Assembly: GCF_000832305.1 (NCBI RefSeq)
Contig: NZ_CP010536.1
Span: 4,278,001-4,342,000, forward strand
From: Cupriavidus basilensis
Lineage (GTDB): Bacteria > Pseudomonadota > Gammaproteobacteria > Burkholderiales > Burkholderiaceae
Reading direction: 5' to 3'
Length of the DNA: 64,000 bases
Position numbers and translations under genes: made by a program. The stretch's first letter is position 1. Each line of letters opens with the position of its first letter. The notes beneath the pieces were generated by a model. The model did not search any database, was not told where the DNA came from, and was given only the letters and a program-made list of their open reading frames with translations. Shown here in pieces: positions 19,200 through 26,536 of this stretch.

Positions 19200-19645
19200 T
19201 TGGGACTCCTTCAACTGATTGTGTCGTTCTTGCTTTTAATTTTCTGTACTAGCTGCCCCGGCAAATCTATGTTGCGCTGCAGGCACGGACTGAAGATTAG
19301 TGGCTTGGCGGGCAAGGAGAAATACCACTGCGACGAATGGTGCGTTGCGAGTCGTGAAACGCTGGAAAGTCGGACGAACGGCGCGGATTGGACGCCCAAT
19401 GGCGTGACGGGAGGGCTTGCGAGGGGGCGCGGCGGGTGGCCAAAGCGATGCTTGATGGCCCGCCAGCCCAGGCCGCAGGCCGGTCCGCGGGCGAACAGCT
19501 TGCTGGCGGGCCAGCGTTTTGCGGGATGGGCGGCGCCGATGAGCGCGCGCCAGGGCGCCACGACCGGCGCCCGGAATCAGCCTTGAATCGGCCTGAACGT
19601 ACCCAAAAGTGCCGGATAAGCTTTTGACCAGGCCTTGACCAGGTC
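19200..19645. other. Gene-free stretch between repeat protein and rnk
   Basis: No frame here has convincing protein composition. The part next to 19200 is AT-richer and probably carries the promoter of the repeat-protein gene. A short direct repeat (GACCAGG, twice within 20 bases) lies near 19626-19645, just after the rnk stop. Confidence 0.5.
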
Positions 19646-20065
19646 TTATACGGTGTACTGGCCGTTGGCCTCAGGCTGGAAAGACAGCTCCACCACGGTG
19701 ACGCTCTGCTCACGTCCGTCCGGCAGGCGGTAGCTCACGGTCTGCCCGGCGCGCGCGCCCAGCAGCACACGGCCGATCGGCGACAGTACCGACAGGCGGC
19801 CTTCCTCGAAATCGGCGGTATCCGGATAGACCAGCGTCCAGCGGCGCGGCGTGGCCTCGCCCTCCAGCGCGCACAGCAGGCTGGAGTTCATGGTGACCAC
19901 ATCCTTGGGAATCGCCTCGGCCGGCACGATGGCCGCGCGCTCGAGGATGCTGTCGAGCATTTCGGCCAGCGGCGCGGCGCCGGCGCGGCCCGCGATGCGC
20001 TCCAGACGGGTCACGTCGAGCTCGGTCAGGTAAAGGGTCGGTTGTTGTTTGGACGATGCCGTCAT
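19646..20065 (-). CDS. rnk: Regulator of nucleoside diphosphate kinase (GreA/GreB-like)
   Basis: A 139-residue protein with the Rnk architecture: a short N-terminal helical domain (about residues 1-50) and a C-terminal GreA/GreB-type FKBP-like domain (about 55-139) with VYPDTADFEEGRLSVLSPIG. Rnk binds RNA polymerase near the secondary channel but lacks the long coiled coil of GreA, and was named for an effect on nucleoside diphosphate kinase. The start is set by a GAGGA site. The neighbours are unrelated. The assignment to this family is firm; its cellular role here is less so. Confidence 0.9.
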   Translation of the reverse strand: MTASSKQQPTLYLTELDVTRLERIAGRAGAAPLAEMLDSILERAAIVPAEAIPKDVVTMNSSLLCALEGEATPRRWTLVYPDTADFEEGRLSVLSPIGRVLLGARAGQTVSYRLPDGREQSVTVVELSFQPEANGQYTV

Positions 20066-20598
20066 GATGAATCCTCGCTAAGTGGCGATGCGGCGACCCG
20101 GAACAGGCTGGAGCGATCCGTCGGGGATCGGCTCCTGGCGTTGCCAGGTCATGAAACAAGGTGGGCCGTTACCGGCGGTCAGTACCGGCGGGAAAACCGC
20201 GAACAGGGAGTGACTCGGCCCGGTTCAGCGTCTGCCTGCGTTGGGGGGAACGTCAGACTGGGAACCGGGCAGGATCAAGCGGTACGTTGATCCGGCGGCA
20301 GGCAATCGCCTGTTTGGCTTGCGCGCGCGGCGCCTGGACTGCGTGCGCGGTCGCGCCAGCCTGCCCGACAGGGGCAAGCTCGACAGCAATCGGCGACAGG
20401 CAGCAAGGCGTCATTGGGTGCGGCAGCAATTGGAATGGAAAATCGGGAAAGCGCGCCATGCGGCGAAACTGACGAGAGCAATGGCTCACTCAAAGGCTTC
20501 GTCGCGGGCTCGGCCCGCCGCTTTTTCACCAGCTTGGTGCGCGGCAGGTAAAGGGATCGTAGCATAGCCGGTACCTTTCAGGCACCGGGGCGCAACCC
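20066..20598. other. Gene-free stretch between rnk and cadR-like gene
   Basis: I find no convincing gene on either strand. The only structure is an imperfect hairpin at 20568-20588 (CCGGTACCT and AGGCACCGG arms) just after the end of the MerR-type gene, without a T-tract. The rnk promoter should lie near 20066-20160. Confidence 0.45.
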
Positions 20599-21039
20599 TT
20601 ACGCGTGGCTTTCCGGATGCGGATGGCACTCGCAGGCGGCGCCAGCGGCGGCTTGCTGCAGGTTCTGCAGGATGCCGCACTCGCTGGCCGGATGGGGCTG
20701 GTCGCAAGTATGGCGAAGTGCCCGCAACTGCCCTTCCAGCGCCTCCAGCGCCACGCGCTGGGCGTGGATCTGCTCGATCTGGCGATCCAGCAGGCTGTTG
20801 ATATCGTCGCAGGCCAGGGTCGGATCGCGCTCGAAGTCGCGCAGCCGGCGCACGTCGGACAGGCTCATGCCAAGGGAGCGGCAGTGGCGCACGAAGTTCA
20901 GCTGCAGCAGATGGCCGTCGCCGTAGCGGCGATAACCGTTGTCCTCGCGCTGGGGCGCGTCGAGCAGGCCTTCGCGCTCGTAATAGCGGATGGTTTCCAC
21001 GTCGCAACTGCTGTGCTTTGCAAGCTCACCGATACGCAT
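20599..21039 (-). CDS. cadR: MerR-family Cd(II)/Pb(II)-responsive regulator
   Basis: A 146-residue MerR-type activator. The N-terminal winged helix (IGELAKHSSCDVETIRYYEREGLL) is followed by a dimerisation helix and a metal site with the CadR/PbrR cysteines C77, C112 and C121 (LACDDIN, HTCDQ, SECGIL). A C-terminal tail CECHPHPESH adds Cys and His ligands, as in CadR proteins with a second metal site. A 7-7-7 dyad lies just upstream. No cation-transporting ATPase or efflux gene is adjacent, so its usual target is absent locally. CadR and PbrR cannot be separated by reading. Confidence 0.88.
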   Translation of the reverse strand: MRIGELAKHSSCDVETIRYYEREGLLDAPQREDNGYRRYGDGHLLQLNFVRHCRSLGMSLSDVRRLRDFERDPTLACDDINSLLDRQIEQIHAQRVALEALEGQLRALRHTCDQPHPASECGILQNLQQAAAGAACECHPHPESHA

Positions 21040-21072
21040 GCCGACTCCAGGTCACTCCCGACCGCACCAAAT

Positions 21073-21093
21073 ACCCCGTAGTAATTACGGGGT
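21073..21093. promoter_or_regulatory. MerR-type operator dyad upstream of cadR
   Basis: ACCCCGT, 7 bases, ACGGGGT is a perfect dyad of the form bound by CadR and PbrR. It starts 34 bases before the regulator's start codon and lies between it and the end of speD. Confidence 0.7.
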
Positions 21094-21139
21094 TAGCTGG
21101 CAGTGTAGACCATCGCGGCAAGCCTTGCCAGCTTCGCGC

Positions 21140-21517
21140 TCAGCCAGGCGCCGGGCCCCGTGCCTGGTCGCGCAGCGTAAGCGTGCGCGGCACGAAGGCC
21201 GCGCGCATCACCTCCACCGCCAGCTCTGGCCGGGCGGCGCCGCACATGAACACATCCACGGCGGCAAAGCCGTACTCGGGCCAGGTATGGATGCTGATAT
21301 GCGACTCCTTGAGCAGCAGCACCCCGGTTACGCCCAGCCCCGGCCCGAAGTGCCGGAAGCGCGCATCGACCACGGTGGCGCCGGCGGCCTGCGCCGCCCG
21401 GTAAAGCACGCGCTCGACCAGTGCGGCATCGGCCAGCAGATCGCTCGCCACGCCTTGCAGGTCGGCAAGCAGGTGGTGGCCGAGCACGGCCGGACAAGGC
21501 AGGGCTGGCGCGTTCAT
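21140..21517 (-). CDS. speD: S-adenosylmethionine decarboxylase proenzyme
   Basis: A 125-residue, single-domain (prokaryotic short form) AdoMet decarboxylase. It self-cleaves before Ser72 in the motif KESHISIHTWPE to create a pyruvoyl group, then makes decarboxylated AdoMet, the aminopropyl donor for spermidine. Cleavage residues Glu71-Ser72 and the later catalytic Cys in DVFMCG are intact. The start at 21517 directly follows the small Gly/Ser gene (stop at 21528). It closes a five-gene minus-strand operon with DUF350, SPFH and DUF4178 genes rather than lying with ordinary spermidine genes; the synthase partner is encoded divergently at 24998. Confidence 0.95.
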   Translation of the reverse strand: MNAPALPCPAVLGHHLLADLQGVASDLLADAALVERVLYRAAQAAGATVVDARFRHFGPGLGVTGVLLLKESHISIHTWPEYGFAAVDVFMCGAARPELAVEVMRAAFVPRTLTLRDQARGPAPG

Positions 21518-21527
21518 GGCCGCCGGC

Positions 21528-21695
21528 TCATTTGTGGCCGCCGCCGGAGGACCAGCCGCTGGAGCCGGAGGAACCGCCGCTCCAGCCACGCGAGCTTGCG
21601 TATCCGGACGAGCCGGAGCCGGTGGATTCGCCGATGTTGAAGAAGGTCGTGCCGAACAGCACGATGATGCCGTAGACGAGATAAAGCAGGCGCAC
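21528..21695 (-). CDS. 55-residue membrane-anchored Gly/Ser-rich protein (GTG start)
   Basis: A short gene that standard length cut-offs would miss. From a GTG at 21695 it encodes 55 residues: a hydrophobic N-terminus with one membrane segment (RLLYLVYGIIVLFGTTFFNI, after the start residue) and a tail of Gly, Ser and Trp (GWSGGSSGSSGW) ending GGGHK. AAAGGA lies about 12 bases upstream, inside the end of the DUF4178 gene, whose stop is only seven bases before this start. The speD start follows 10 bases after its stop. Tight spacing on both sides supports translation. I do not recognise a family; it may be a membrane partner of the DUF4178 or SPFH proteins. Confidence 0.7.
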   Translation of the reverse strand: MRLLYLVYGIIVLFGTTFFNIGESTGSGSSGYASSRGWSGGSSGSSGWSSGGGHK

Positions 21696-21701
21696 GCTGA
21701 C

Positions 21702-23222
21702 TCAATCCTTTCCGGCCCAGCGCTGGACCAGCCAGATCGGCGCCCAAAGCAGCAGGAAGCCGATGACGATAGTGAACCAACCCCGATCAGTGACGAGCGC
21801 CACCGGGACATTGAGGATGGCGAGGAGGATGGCGTAGACCTTGGCGCTCTTGCGGCAAAAGGCGAGGTCGGCGCTATTGCCCGCAGCCGATGCGCGCGCT
21901 GCCTGCGGCAAGCGGGCGGCCGCGGCCAGCCCCGGGCTGGACTTGAACCACTGCGCCAGCTGCGCGCGCGCCACGGTGGTGGACAAAGTCCAGACGATCT
22001 CCGTGCCGGAGGTCTCGCGCGTGAGCCGGCGCGCCGGCTTGCCGAATTCGGTCAGGCGCGTGGTGTCGCCCACCTTGACGCGCCAGTTGAAGGTGCCGGC
22101 CGCGTACAGCACCTCGCTTTCGTAGTCGTAACCCTGCTGGAACGTCTGGCCCTGGTAGCTTGCGGACGTGCCGGAGACCATGCGCGGCCAGGTATCCAGC
22201 ACCTCGACCCGGTCCCAGCCGCTGTCTTGCTCCACCAGCCACATCAGGCCACGCTGCTCGTTGAACAGCAGATACTCGACCCAGGTGGAGGCTTCTTCCT
22301 CGTCGTTGTCGGTGCACTGCATCAGGCCCAGCACCGTGTACGGTTTGCCGTCGATGTTGCCAATGTCGCCCGGTGCCAGGCTGGTCTTGAGCGCATCGAG
22401 CTCACGCTGCTTTTCCAGCACGAGAGCCGTGGAGGTGGAGCAGTCGATCTCGCTGTGGCAGCTCGGGCAGACCACGAAGCTGGCCACGCCCGCGCGGTAG
22501 GCGATCGGGCCGCCGCAGCCGGGGCAGGCCAGCGGCACGGCCTTGCCGCGGTAGCGGTCGGCGGTGCCGGCGATCTGGCCGGCCTCGCGCAGCAGCTGGC
22601 ATTTGAGCTGGTCGAGCGTGACCGCCTGGCCGGCGTAGATGGCGGGCGGATCGCCATCGGCGTAGTCGAGCGTGAGGAAACGGCCTTCGTCGCGGAAGTC
22701 CGCAACCTGCGCGGTCCAGCCAGCGCCCACCGCGAACGGCAGCTCGCCCTGCCCGCCGGTGCAGCGCGCGCTGCGCACGTCGCTGGCCAGGTAGCGATGC
22801 TTGTCGAAGTACAGGGGCGTGCCGGGCGTGAGCTGGTCATGGCGCGGCAGCGCCACGCCGTTGAGCTGCGCGGCGGATTGCTCGGCCGTGACGCGTCGGG
22901 TCAGCATGTACTGGCCGGAGGCATCCGCTAGCCAGCCGTCGCTGCCGTCGTCGAACAACAGGTACCACTCGTTCCACAGGCCGGAGTCGTAGCGCAGCTG
23001 GATGCGGCCGACCAGGGTGAAGCCCTGCCCGTCCCACTGGCCCGAGGTGTGGATCTGCAGCGGCGTGTAGTCCTCCAGCACGGCGGACATCTTGCCGATG
23101 TCCTTGACCGTGTCGGCGTCCTTGAGCAGCGTGCTGTGGCAAAACTCGCACACCACCATCACCGCGGCAGACGAGCGGAAGGCCGCCGGCGCGCCGCAGC
23201 TTGGGCAGTTGATTTCTTGCAT
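21702..23222 (-). CDS. DUF4178 protein with two zinc ribbons and C-terminal membrane hairpin
   Basis: A 506-residue protein built as a duplication. The first zinc ribbon has C6, C9, C25, C28 and the second C233, C236, C252, C255; each is followed by a beta-rich DUF4178 module containing GxWxEYLLF-type segments (NEWYLLFDD; STWVEYLLFNEQ). Two membrane segments lie near residues 462-500 before a basic C-terminus. The function of DUF4178 is unknown. It starts 21 bases after the SPFH gene and is followed seven bases later by the small GTG gene, so it is mid-operon. The start has only a weak ribosome site, which fits translational coupling. Confidence 0.9.
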   Translation of the reverse strand: MQEINCPSCGAPAAFRSSAAVMVVCEFCHSTLLKDADTVKDIGKMSAVLEDYTPLQIHTSGQWDGQGFTLVGRIQLRYDSGLWNEWYLLFDDGSDGWLADASGQYMLTRRVTAEQSAAQLNGVALPRHDQLTPGTPLYFDKHRYLASDVRSARCTGGQGELPFAVGAGWTAQVADFRDEGRFLTLDYADGDPPAIYAGQAVTLDQLKCQLLREAGQIAGTADRYRGKAVPLACPGCGGPIAYRAGVASFVVCPSCHSEIDCSTSTALVLEKQRELDALKTSLAPGDIGNIDGKPYTVLGLMQCTDNDEEEASTWVEYLLFNEQRGLMWLVEQDSGWDRVEVLDTWPRMVSGTSASYQGQTFQQGYDYESEVLYAAGTFNWRVKVGDTTRLTEFGKPARRLTRETSGTEIVWTLSTTVARAQLAQWFKSSPGLAAAARLPQAARASAAGNSADLAFCRKSAKVYAILLAILNVPVALVTDRGWFTIVIGFLLLWAPIWLVQRWAGKD

Positions 23223-23243
23223 GCTTAAGGGATAAGGGCGCGC

Positions 23244-24278
23244 TCAGCCTATCAGTTTCTTGAGGATCTCGGCCTTGGCGGTGTCGAACTCCGCCTGGGA
23301 GATCAGGCTCTTGTCGAGCAGGTCCTTGAGCTTTTGCAGGCGTGCGGCGGGATCGTCGGCGGGCGCGGCCACTGCGGGCGCGGCCGCTGCCGCGGCGGGT
23401 GCGGCAGGCTGGACCCCGGCGGCGGCGCCAAGCCCGCCCGCCATCGCCTGGCCCATCACCGCGCCGGCCGCCAGGCTGGCGCCAAGGCCGGCCACGCCGC
23501 CCTCGTTCTGCGCGGCCAGCGGGATCGAGGTGGCGACCTGGTACTGCGTGAACTTCGCCATATCGCCCATCATGCCCATGGAGATACGGGTGTCGATGGC
23601 CTTTTGCAGCTCTTCCGGCAGCGACACATTGGTCACCGCGAAGTTATCCAGCGCCACGCCATAGCGCTCGAACTCCGGCGCCAGCTTGTCGCGGATGGTC
23701 TGCGACATCAGCGCCTGGTTCGCGGCCATGTCCAGGAAGGGTACCGAGGCGCCGCCCAGCGTGGCGGTCATGGTGGCGATCAACAGGTTGCGCAGCTGCT
23801 CTTCCACCTCGTCGCGAGTGTACTCGGCGCGCGTGCCGCTGATCTCGGTATAGAACCTGGCGGCGTCGGCCACCTTGTACGAATACAGGCCGAAGGCGCG
23901 CAGCCGCACCATGCCGAAATCGGCGTCGCGGATGGTAATCGGCTGGGCGGTGCCCCACTTGCGGCCGATCTGCAAGCGCGTGCTGAAGAAGTACACATCC
24001 GACTTGAAGGGCGACTCGAACAGCTTGTCCCAGTTCTTCAGGTAGGTGAGCACAGGCAGCGTTTGCGTGGTGAGTTTGTGCATGCCGGGCCCGAACACGT
24101 CGGCGATCTTGCCTTCGTTGACGAACACCGCCATCTGCGACTCGCGCACGGTCAGGCTGCCACCGTACTGGATTTCCATATCCTCCATCGGATAGCGCCA
24201 GGCCAGTACGCCGTCCGTGTCCTCCGTCCACTGGAGGATGTCGATAAACTGCTTCTTGATGAACGATCCGATGCTCAT
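23244..24278 (-). CDS. SPFH/Band-7 domain protein with C-terminal SHOCT
   Basis: A 344-residue protein of the SPFH type often annotated as virion-core-like (YdjI). Residues about 30-235 form the SPFH fold, with no N-terminal membrane helix; it probably sits on the membrane surface. A Gly/Ala-rich linker (240-308) leads to a SHOCT motif at about 309-344 (LQKLKDLLDKSLISQAEFDTA is its core pattern, read at DPAARLQKLKDLLDKS and following). SPFH proteins assemble in ordered membrane domains. It lies between the DUF350 and DUF4178 genes with gaps of 44 and 21 bases. Confidence 0.9.
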   Translation of the reverse strand: MSIGSFIKKQFIDILQWTEDTDGVLAWRYPMEDMEIQYGGSLTVRESQMAVFVNEGKIADVFGPGMHKLTTQTLPVLTYLKNWDKLFESPFKSDVYFFSTRLQIGRKWGTAQPITIRDADFGMVRLRAFGLYSYKVADAARFYTEISGTRAEYTRDEVEEQLRNLLIATMTATLGGASVPFLDMAANQALMSQTIRDKLAPEFERYGVALDNFAVTNVSLPEELQKAIDTRISMGMMGDMAKFTQYQVATSIPLAAQNEGGVAGLGASLAAGAVMGQAMAGGLGAAAGVQPAAPAAAAAAPAVAAPADDPAARLQKLKDLLDKSLISQAEFDTAKAEILKKLIG

Positions 24279-24322
24279 GGCAATCCCCAGGTTCTCAGCG
24301 TTGTTCCAGCACGATCAGGAAG

Positions 24323-24709
24323 TCAGGACAGGCAGGCGGCATTGATCAAGCCGACCGTCACTGAAATAGCGCCCATCAGGCCGCCCATGCCGATATTGTT
24401 CGATTCGATCGCCGCATCCATGTCGGGCAGCGCGCGCGCCAGGCCCGCGTAGGCCAGCGCCTGCACCAGCATCGCCCCCACCGACCACACCAGGAACATC
24501 AGGAAGGTGTCGTTGTGCTGGATGCTGGACGACAGCGTAAAGCAAAAACCGATCATCGCCCCCGACAGCGAAAGCGCTGCCGCGAGGTTGCCCTGGCGGA
24601 TCAGCGCGAACTCGCGAAACGGCGTGATCCTGGTGTAGACTCCGACGAACACCGCCAGCAGGGCAAGGCCGGCCAGCAGGTGCAGCACGTAGGCGTAGAT
24701 GGCTTGCAT
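24323..24709 (-). CDS. DUF350 (YjfL-like) inner-membrane protein
   Basis: A 128-residue protein with four membrane segments (about residues 5-25, 42-60, 68-90 and 105-126), matching the DUF350 family represented by E. coli YjfL. Conserved features include the RQGNLAAALSLSGAMIGF motif and an acidic DMDAAIESNN segment before the last helix. Family function is unknown; in E. coli the yjfL operon also contains a PspA-like gene and a glutathionylspermidine-synthase-like gene, an independent link between DUF350, membranes and polyamines. First gene of the minus-strand operon here. Confidence 0.9.
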   Translation of the reverse strand: MQAIYAYVLHLLAGLALLAVFVGVYTRITPFREFALIRQGNLAAALSLSGAMIGFCFTLSSSIQHNDTFLMFLVWSVGAMLVQALAYAGLARALPDMDAAIESNNIGMGGLMGAISVTVGLINAACLS

Positions 24710-24775
24710 CCTGGTTGATCTCCTGCTTGTTCCACGACGGTGTTCCGGGCTGCCGCAACAGCAACAGTAAGCGAG

Positions 24776-24796
24776 TCGTGAATCGTGAATCGTGAA
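24776..24796. promoter_or_regulatory. Three direct repeats in the divergent promoter region
   Basis: TCGTGAA occurs three times head-to-tail at 7-base spacing. It lies 67 bases before the DUF350 start and about 200 before the synthase gene, in the 288-base divergent region. It may be a protein-binding array, or a simple tandem repeat; no regulator gene is next to it. Confidence 0.45.
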
Positions 24797-24997
24797 GCCG
24801 TATTGGCGACATCAGCATTGTTGGCAGTTGGCGCCCAAGTATATCCGTTGTCCATTTCGGTTCATCACAACTTTTTGCAGTTTGCCAGGCGTGCGCGCAT
24901 CGCGCGGCGGCTCGCCTGAGCGCCACGCCTGCCCTTTCCAGCGTCCTTCCCGGCTTCCCTCCCGGCTTCCTCTCCGACCCCCGATTCCCTAGCCCCG

Positions 24998-26509
24998 ATG
25001 CGCGACCGTACCCTTGTTCTTTCGGTGTTGATCGTGGCGTCCTGCGGGCTCGGCTACGAGCTGATCGCAGGCGCCCTGTCCAGCTACCTGCTGGGCGACT
25101 CCATCCTCCAGTTCTCCTCCATCATCGGCTGCTACCTGTTCGCCATGGGCGTGGGCTCGTGGCTGTCGCGCTATGTGAAGGATGAGGACGTGCTGGCGCG
25201 CTTCATCGATATCGAGATCCTGATCGGCCTGCTCGGCGGCATCTCCGCGGCACTCCTGTTCGTGGTGTTTGCCTGGCTGTCCGCGCCCTTTCGCACCGCG
25301 CTCTACGCCATGGTGTTCGTGCTCGGCGTGCTGGTAGGCATGGAGATCCCGCTGGTCATGCGGGTGCTCAACACGCGCCGCACCGCCTTCAGCGAATTGG
25401 TCAGCCGCGTGCTGACGTTCGACTACCTTGGCGCGCTGGCCGTCTCGCTGGTGTTCCCGCTAGTGCTGGCGCCGCGCCTGGGGCTGTCGCGCACCGGCTT
25501 TTTGTTCGGCATGCTCAATGCGGGCGTGGCGCTCGTCACCATCCACATCTTCCGCGACGAACTCAAGCCGGTGATGTCGCGCATGCTGCGCGCCTCGCTG
25601 GTGCTGGTGCTGCTGGCGGGTGGCTTCCTGGCCTCGGGGCGGCTGACCCACTGGGCCGAGCGCGGCATGTTTGGCGACGAGATCATCCATAGCGAAAGCA
25701 CGCCGTACCAGCGCCTGGTGATCACGCGCTGGAAGGACGACATGCGCCTCTATATCAACGGCAACCTGCAGTTCTCCTCGCGCGACGAGCACCGCTACCA
25801 CGAGGCGCTGGTGCATCCCGTGCTGCAGGCACTGCCGTGGGCGCGCCGCGTGCTGGTGATCGGCGGCGGCGACGGACTGGCCGTGCGCGAGATCCTCAAG
25901 CACAAGAACATCGAACACGTGACGCTGGTCGACCTCGACCCCGCCATGACCACGCTGTTCTCGCGCAGCGAGCCGCTGGTGGCGCTGAACCAGGGCTCGC
26001 TCAAGGACGCGCGCGTGCAGGTGGTCAATGCGGATGCCGCGCAATGGATGGAGCAGCACAACGAGATGTTCGACGCCATCATCGTCGACCTGCCCGACCC
26101 GTCCAACTTCGGCCTGGGCAAGCTGTACTCGGTGCCGATGTACAAGCTGATGTCGCACCATCTCGCGGAGAAGGGCTATGCCGTGGTGCAGTCCACCTCG
26201 CCGTATTTTGCGCCGCGCTCGTTCTGGGATATCGACGCCACGCTGCGCGAGGCGGGCCTGCATACCTGGCCCTACCACGCCTATGTGCCGTCCTTCGGCG
26301 AATGGGGCTTCATCCTTGCGGGCAAGCGCGACGACTACACGCCGCCCACGCGCTACACCGTGCCGCTCAAATTCCTCGACGCCGACAGCACCGCGCTGAT
26401 GTTCCGCTTCCCGGCCGACATGGCGCCGCGCGAGGCGCGTGCCAACCGGCTCAACGAGCAGTCGCTGGTGCATGACTTTGAGCAGGACTGGCGCAATGTC
26501 ATTCGCTGA
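24998..26509 (+). CDS. Membrane-embedded spermidine synthase-like aminopropyltransferase
   Basis: A 503-residue fusion. The first 210 residues contain about seven membrane helices; residues about 225-440 form a spermidine-synthase domain with the AdoMet-binding GGGDG at 289-293 and the acidic DLPDP near 364, where the catalytic Asp of SpeE lies. The enzyme would transfer an aminopropyl group from decarboxylated AdoMet, which the divergent SpeD supplies. The acceptor is unknown. The start has a poor ribosome site; first gene of a two-gene plus-strand unit. Such fusions are annotated as polyamine aminopropyltransferases. Confidence 0.9.
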   Translation: MRDRTLVLSVLIVASCGLGYELIAGALSSYLLGDSILQFSSIIGCYLFAMGVGSWLSRYVKDEDVLARFIDIEILIGLLGGISAALLFVVFAWLSAPFRTALYAMVFVLGVLVGMEIPLVMRVLNTRRTAFSELVSRVLTFDYLGALAVSLVFPLVLAPRLGLSRTGFLFGMLNAGVALVTIHIFRDELKPVMSRMLRASLVLVLLAGGFLASGRLTHWAERGMFGDEIIHSESTPYQRLVITRWKDDMRLYINGNLQFSSRDEHRYHEALVHPVLQALPWARRVLVIGGGDGLAVREILKHKNIEHVTLVDLDPAMTTLFSRSEPLVALNQGSLKDARVQVVNADAAQWMEQHNEMFDAIIVDLPDPSNFGLGKLYSVPMYKLMSHHLAEKGYAVVQSTSPYFAPRSFWDIDATLREAGLHTWPYHAYVPSFGEWGFILAGKRDDYTPPTRYTVPLKFLDADSTALMFRFPADMAPREARANRLNEQSLVHDFEQDWRNVIR

Positions 26510-26536
26510 TCCGCATCACCCGCAACCGGAGCTGGC

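Noticed and set aside
19200..19713. Overlapping frames on both strands between the repeat protein and rnk
   Set aside because: They lack ribosome sites and domains and are rich in Arg, Ser and Pro, as random GC-rich sequence.
20161..20567. Short open frames between rnk and cadR
   Set aside because: No ribosome site, no hydrophobic or domain pattern, and frames overlap each other.
20568..20588. Intrinsic terminator after cadR
   Set aside because: A hairpin exists but no T-tract follows on the minus strand.
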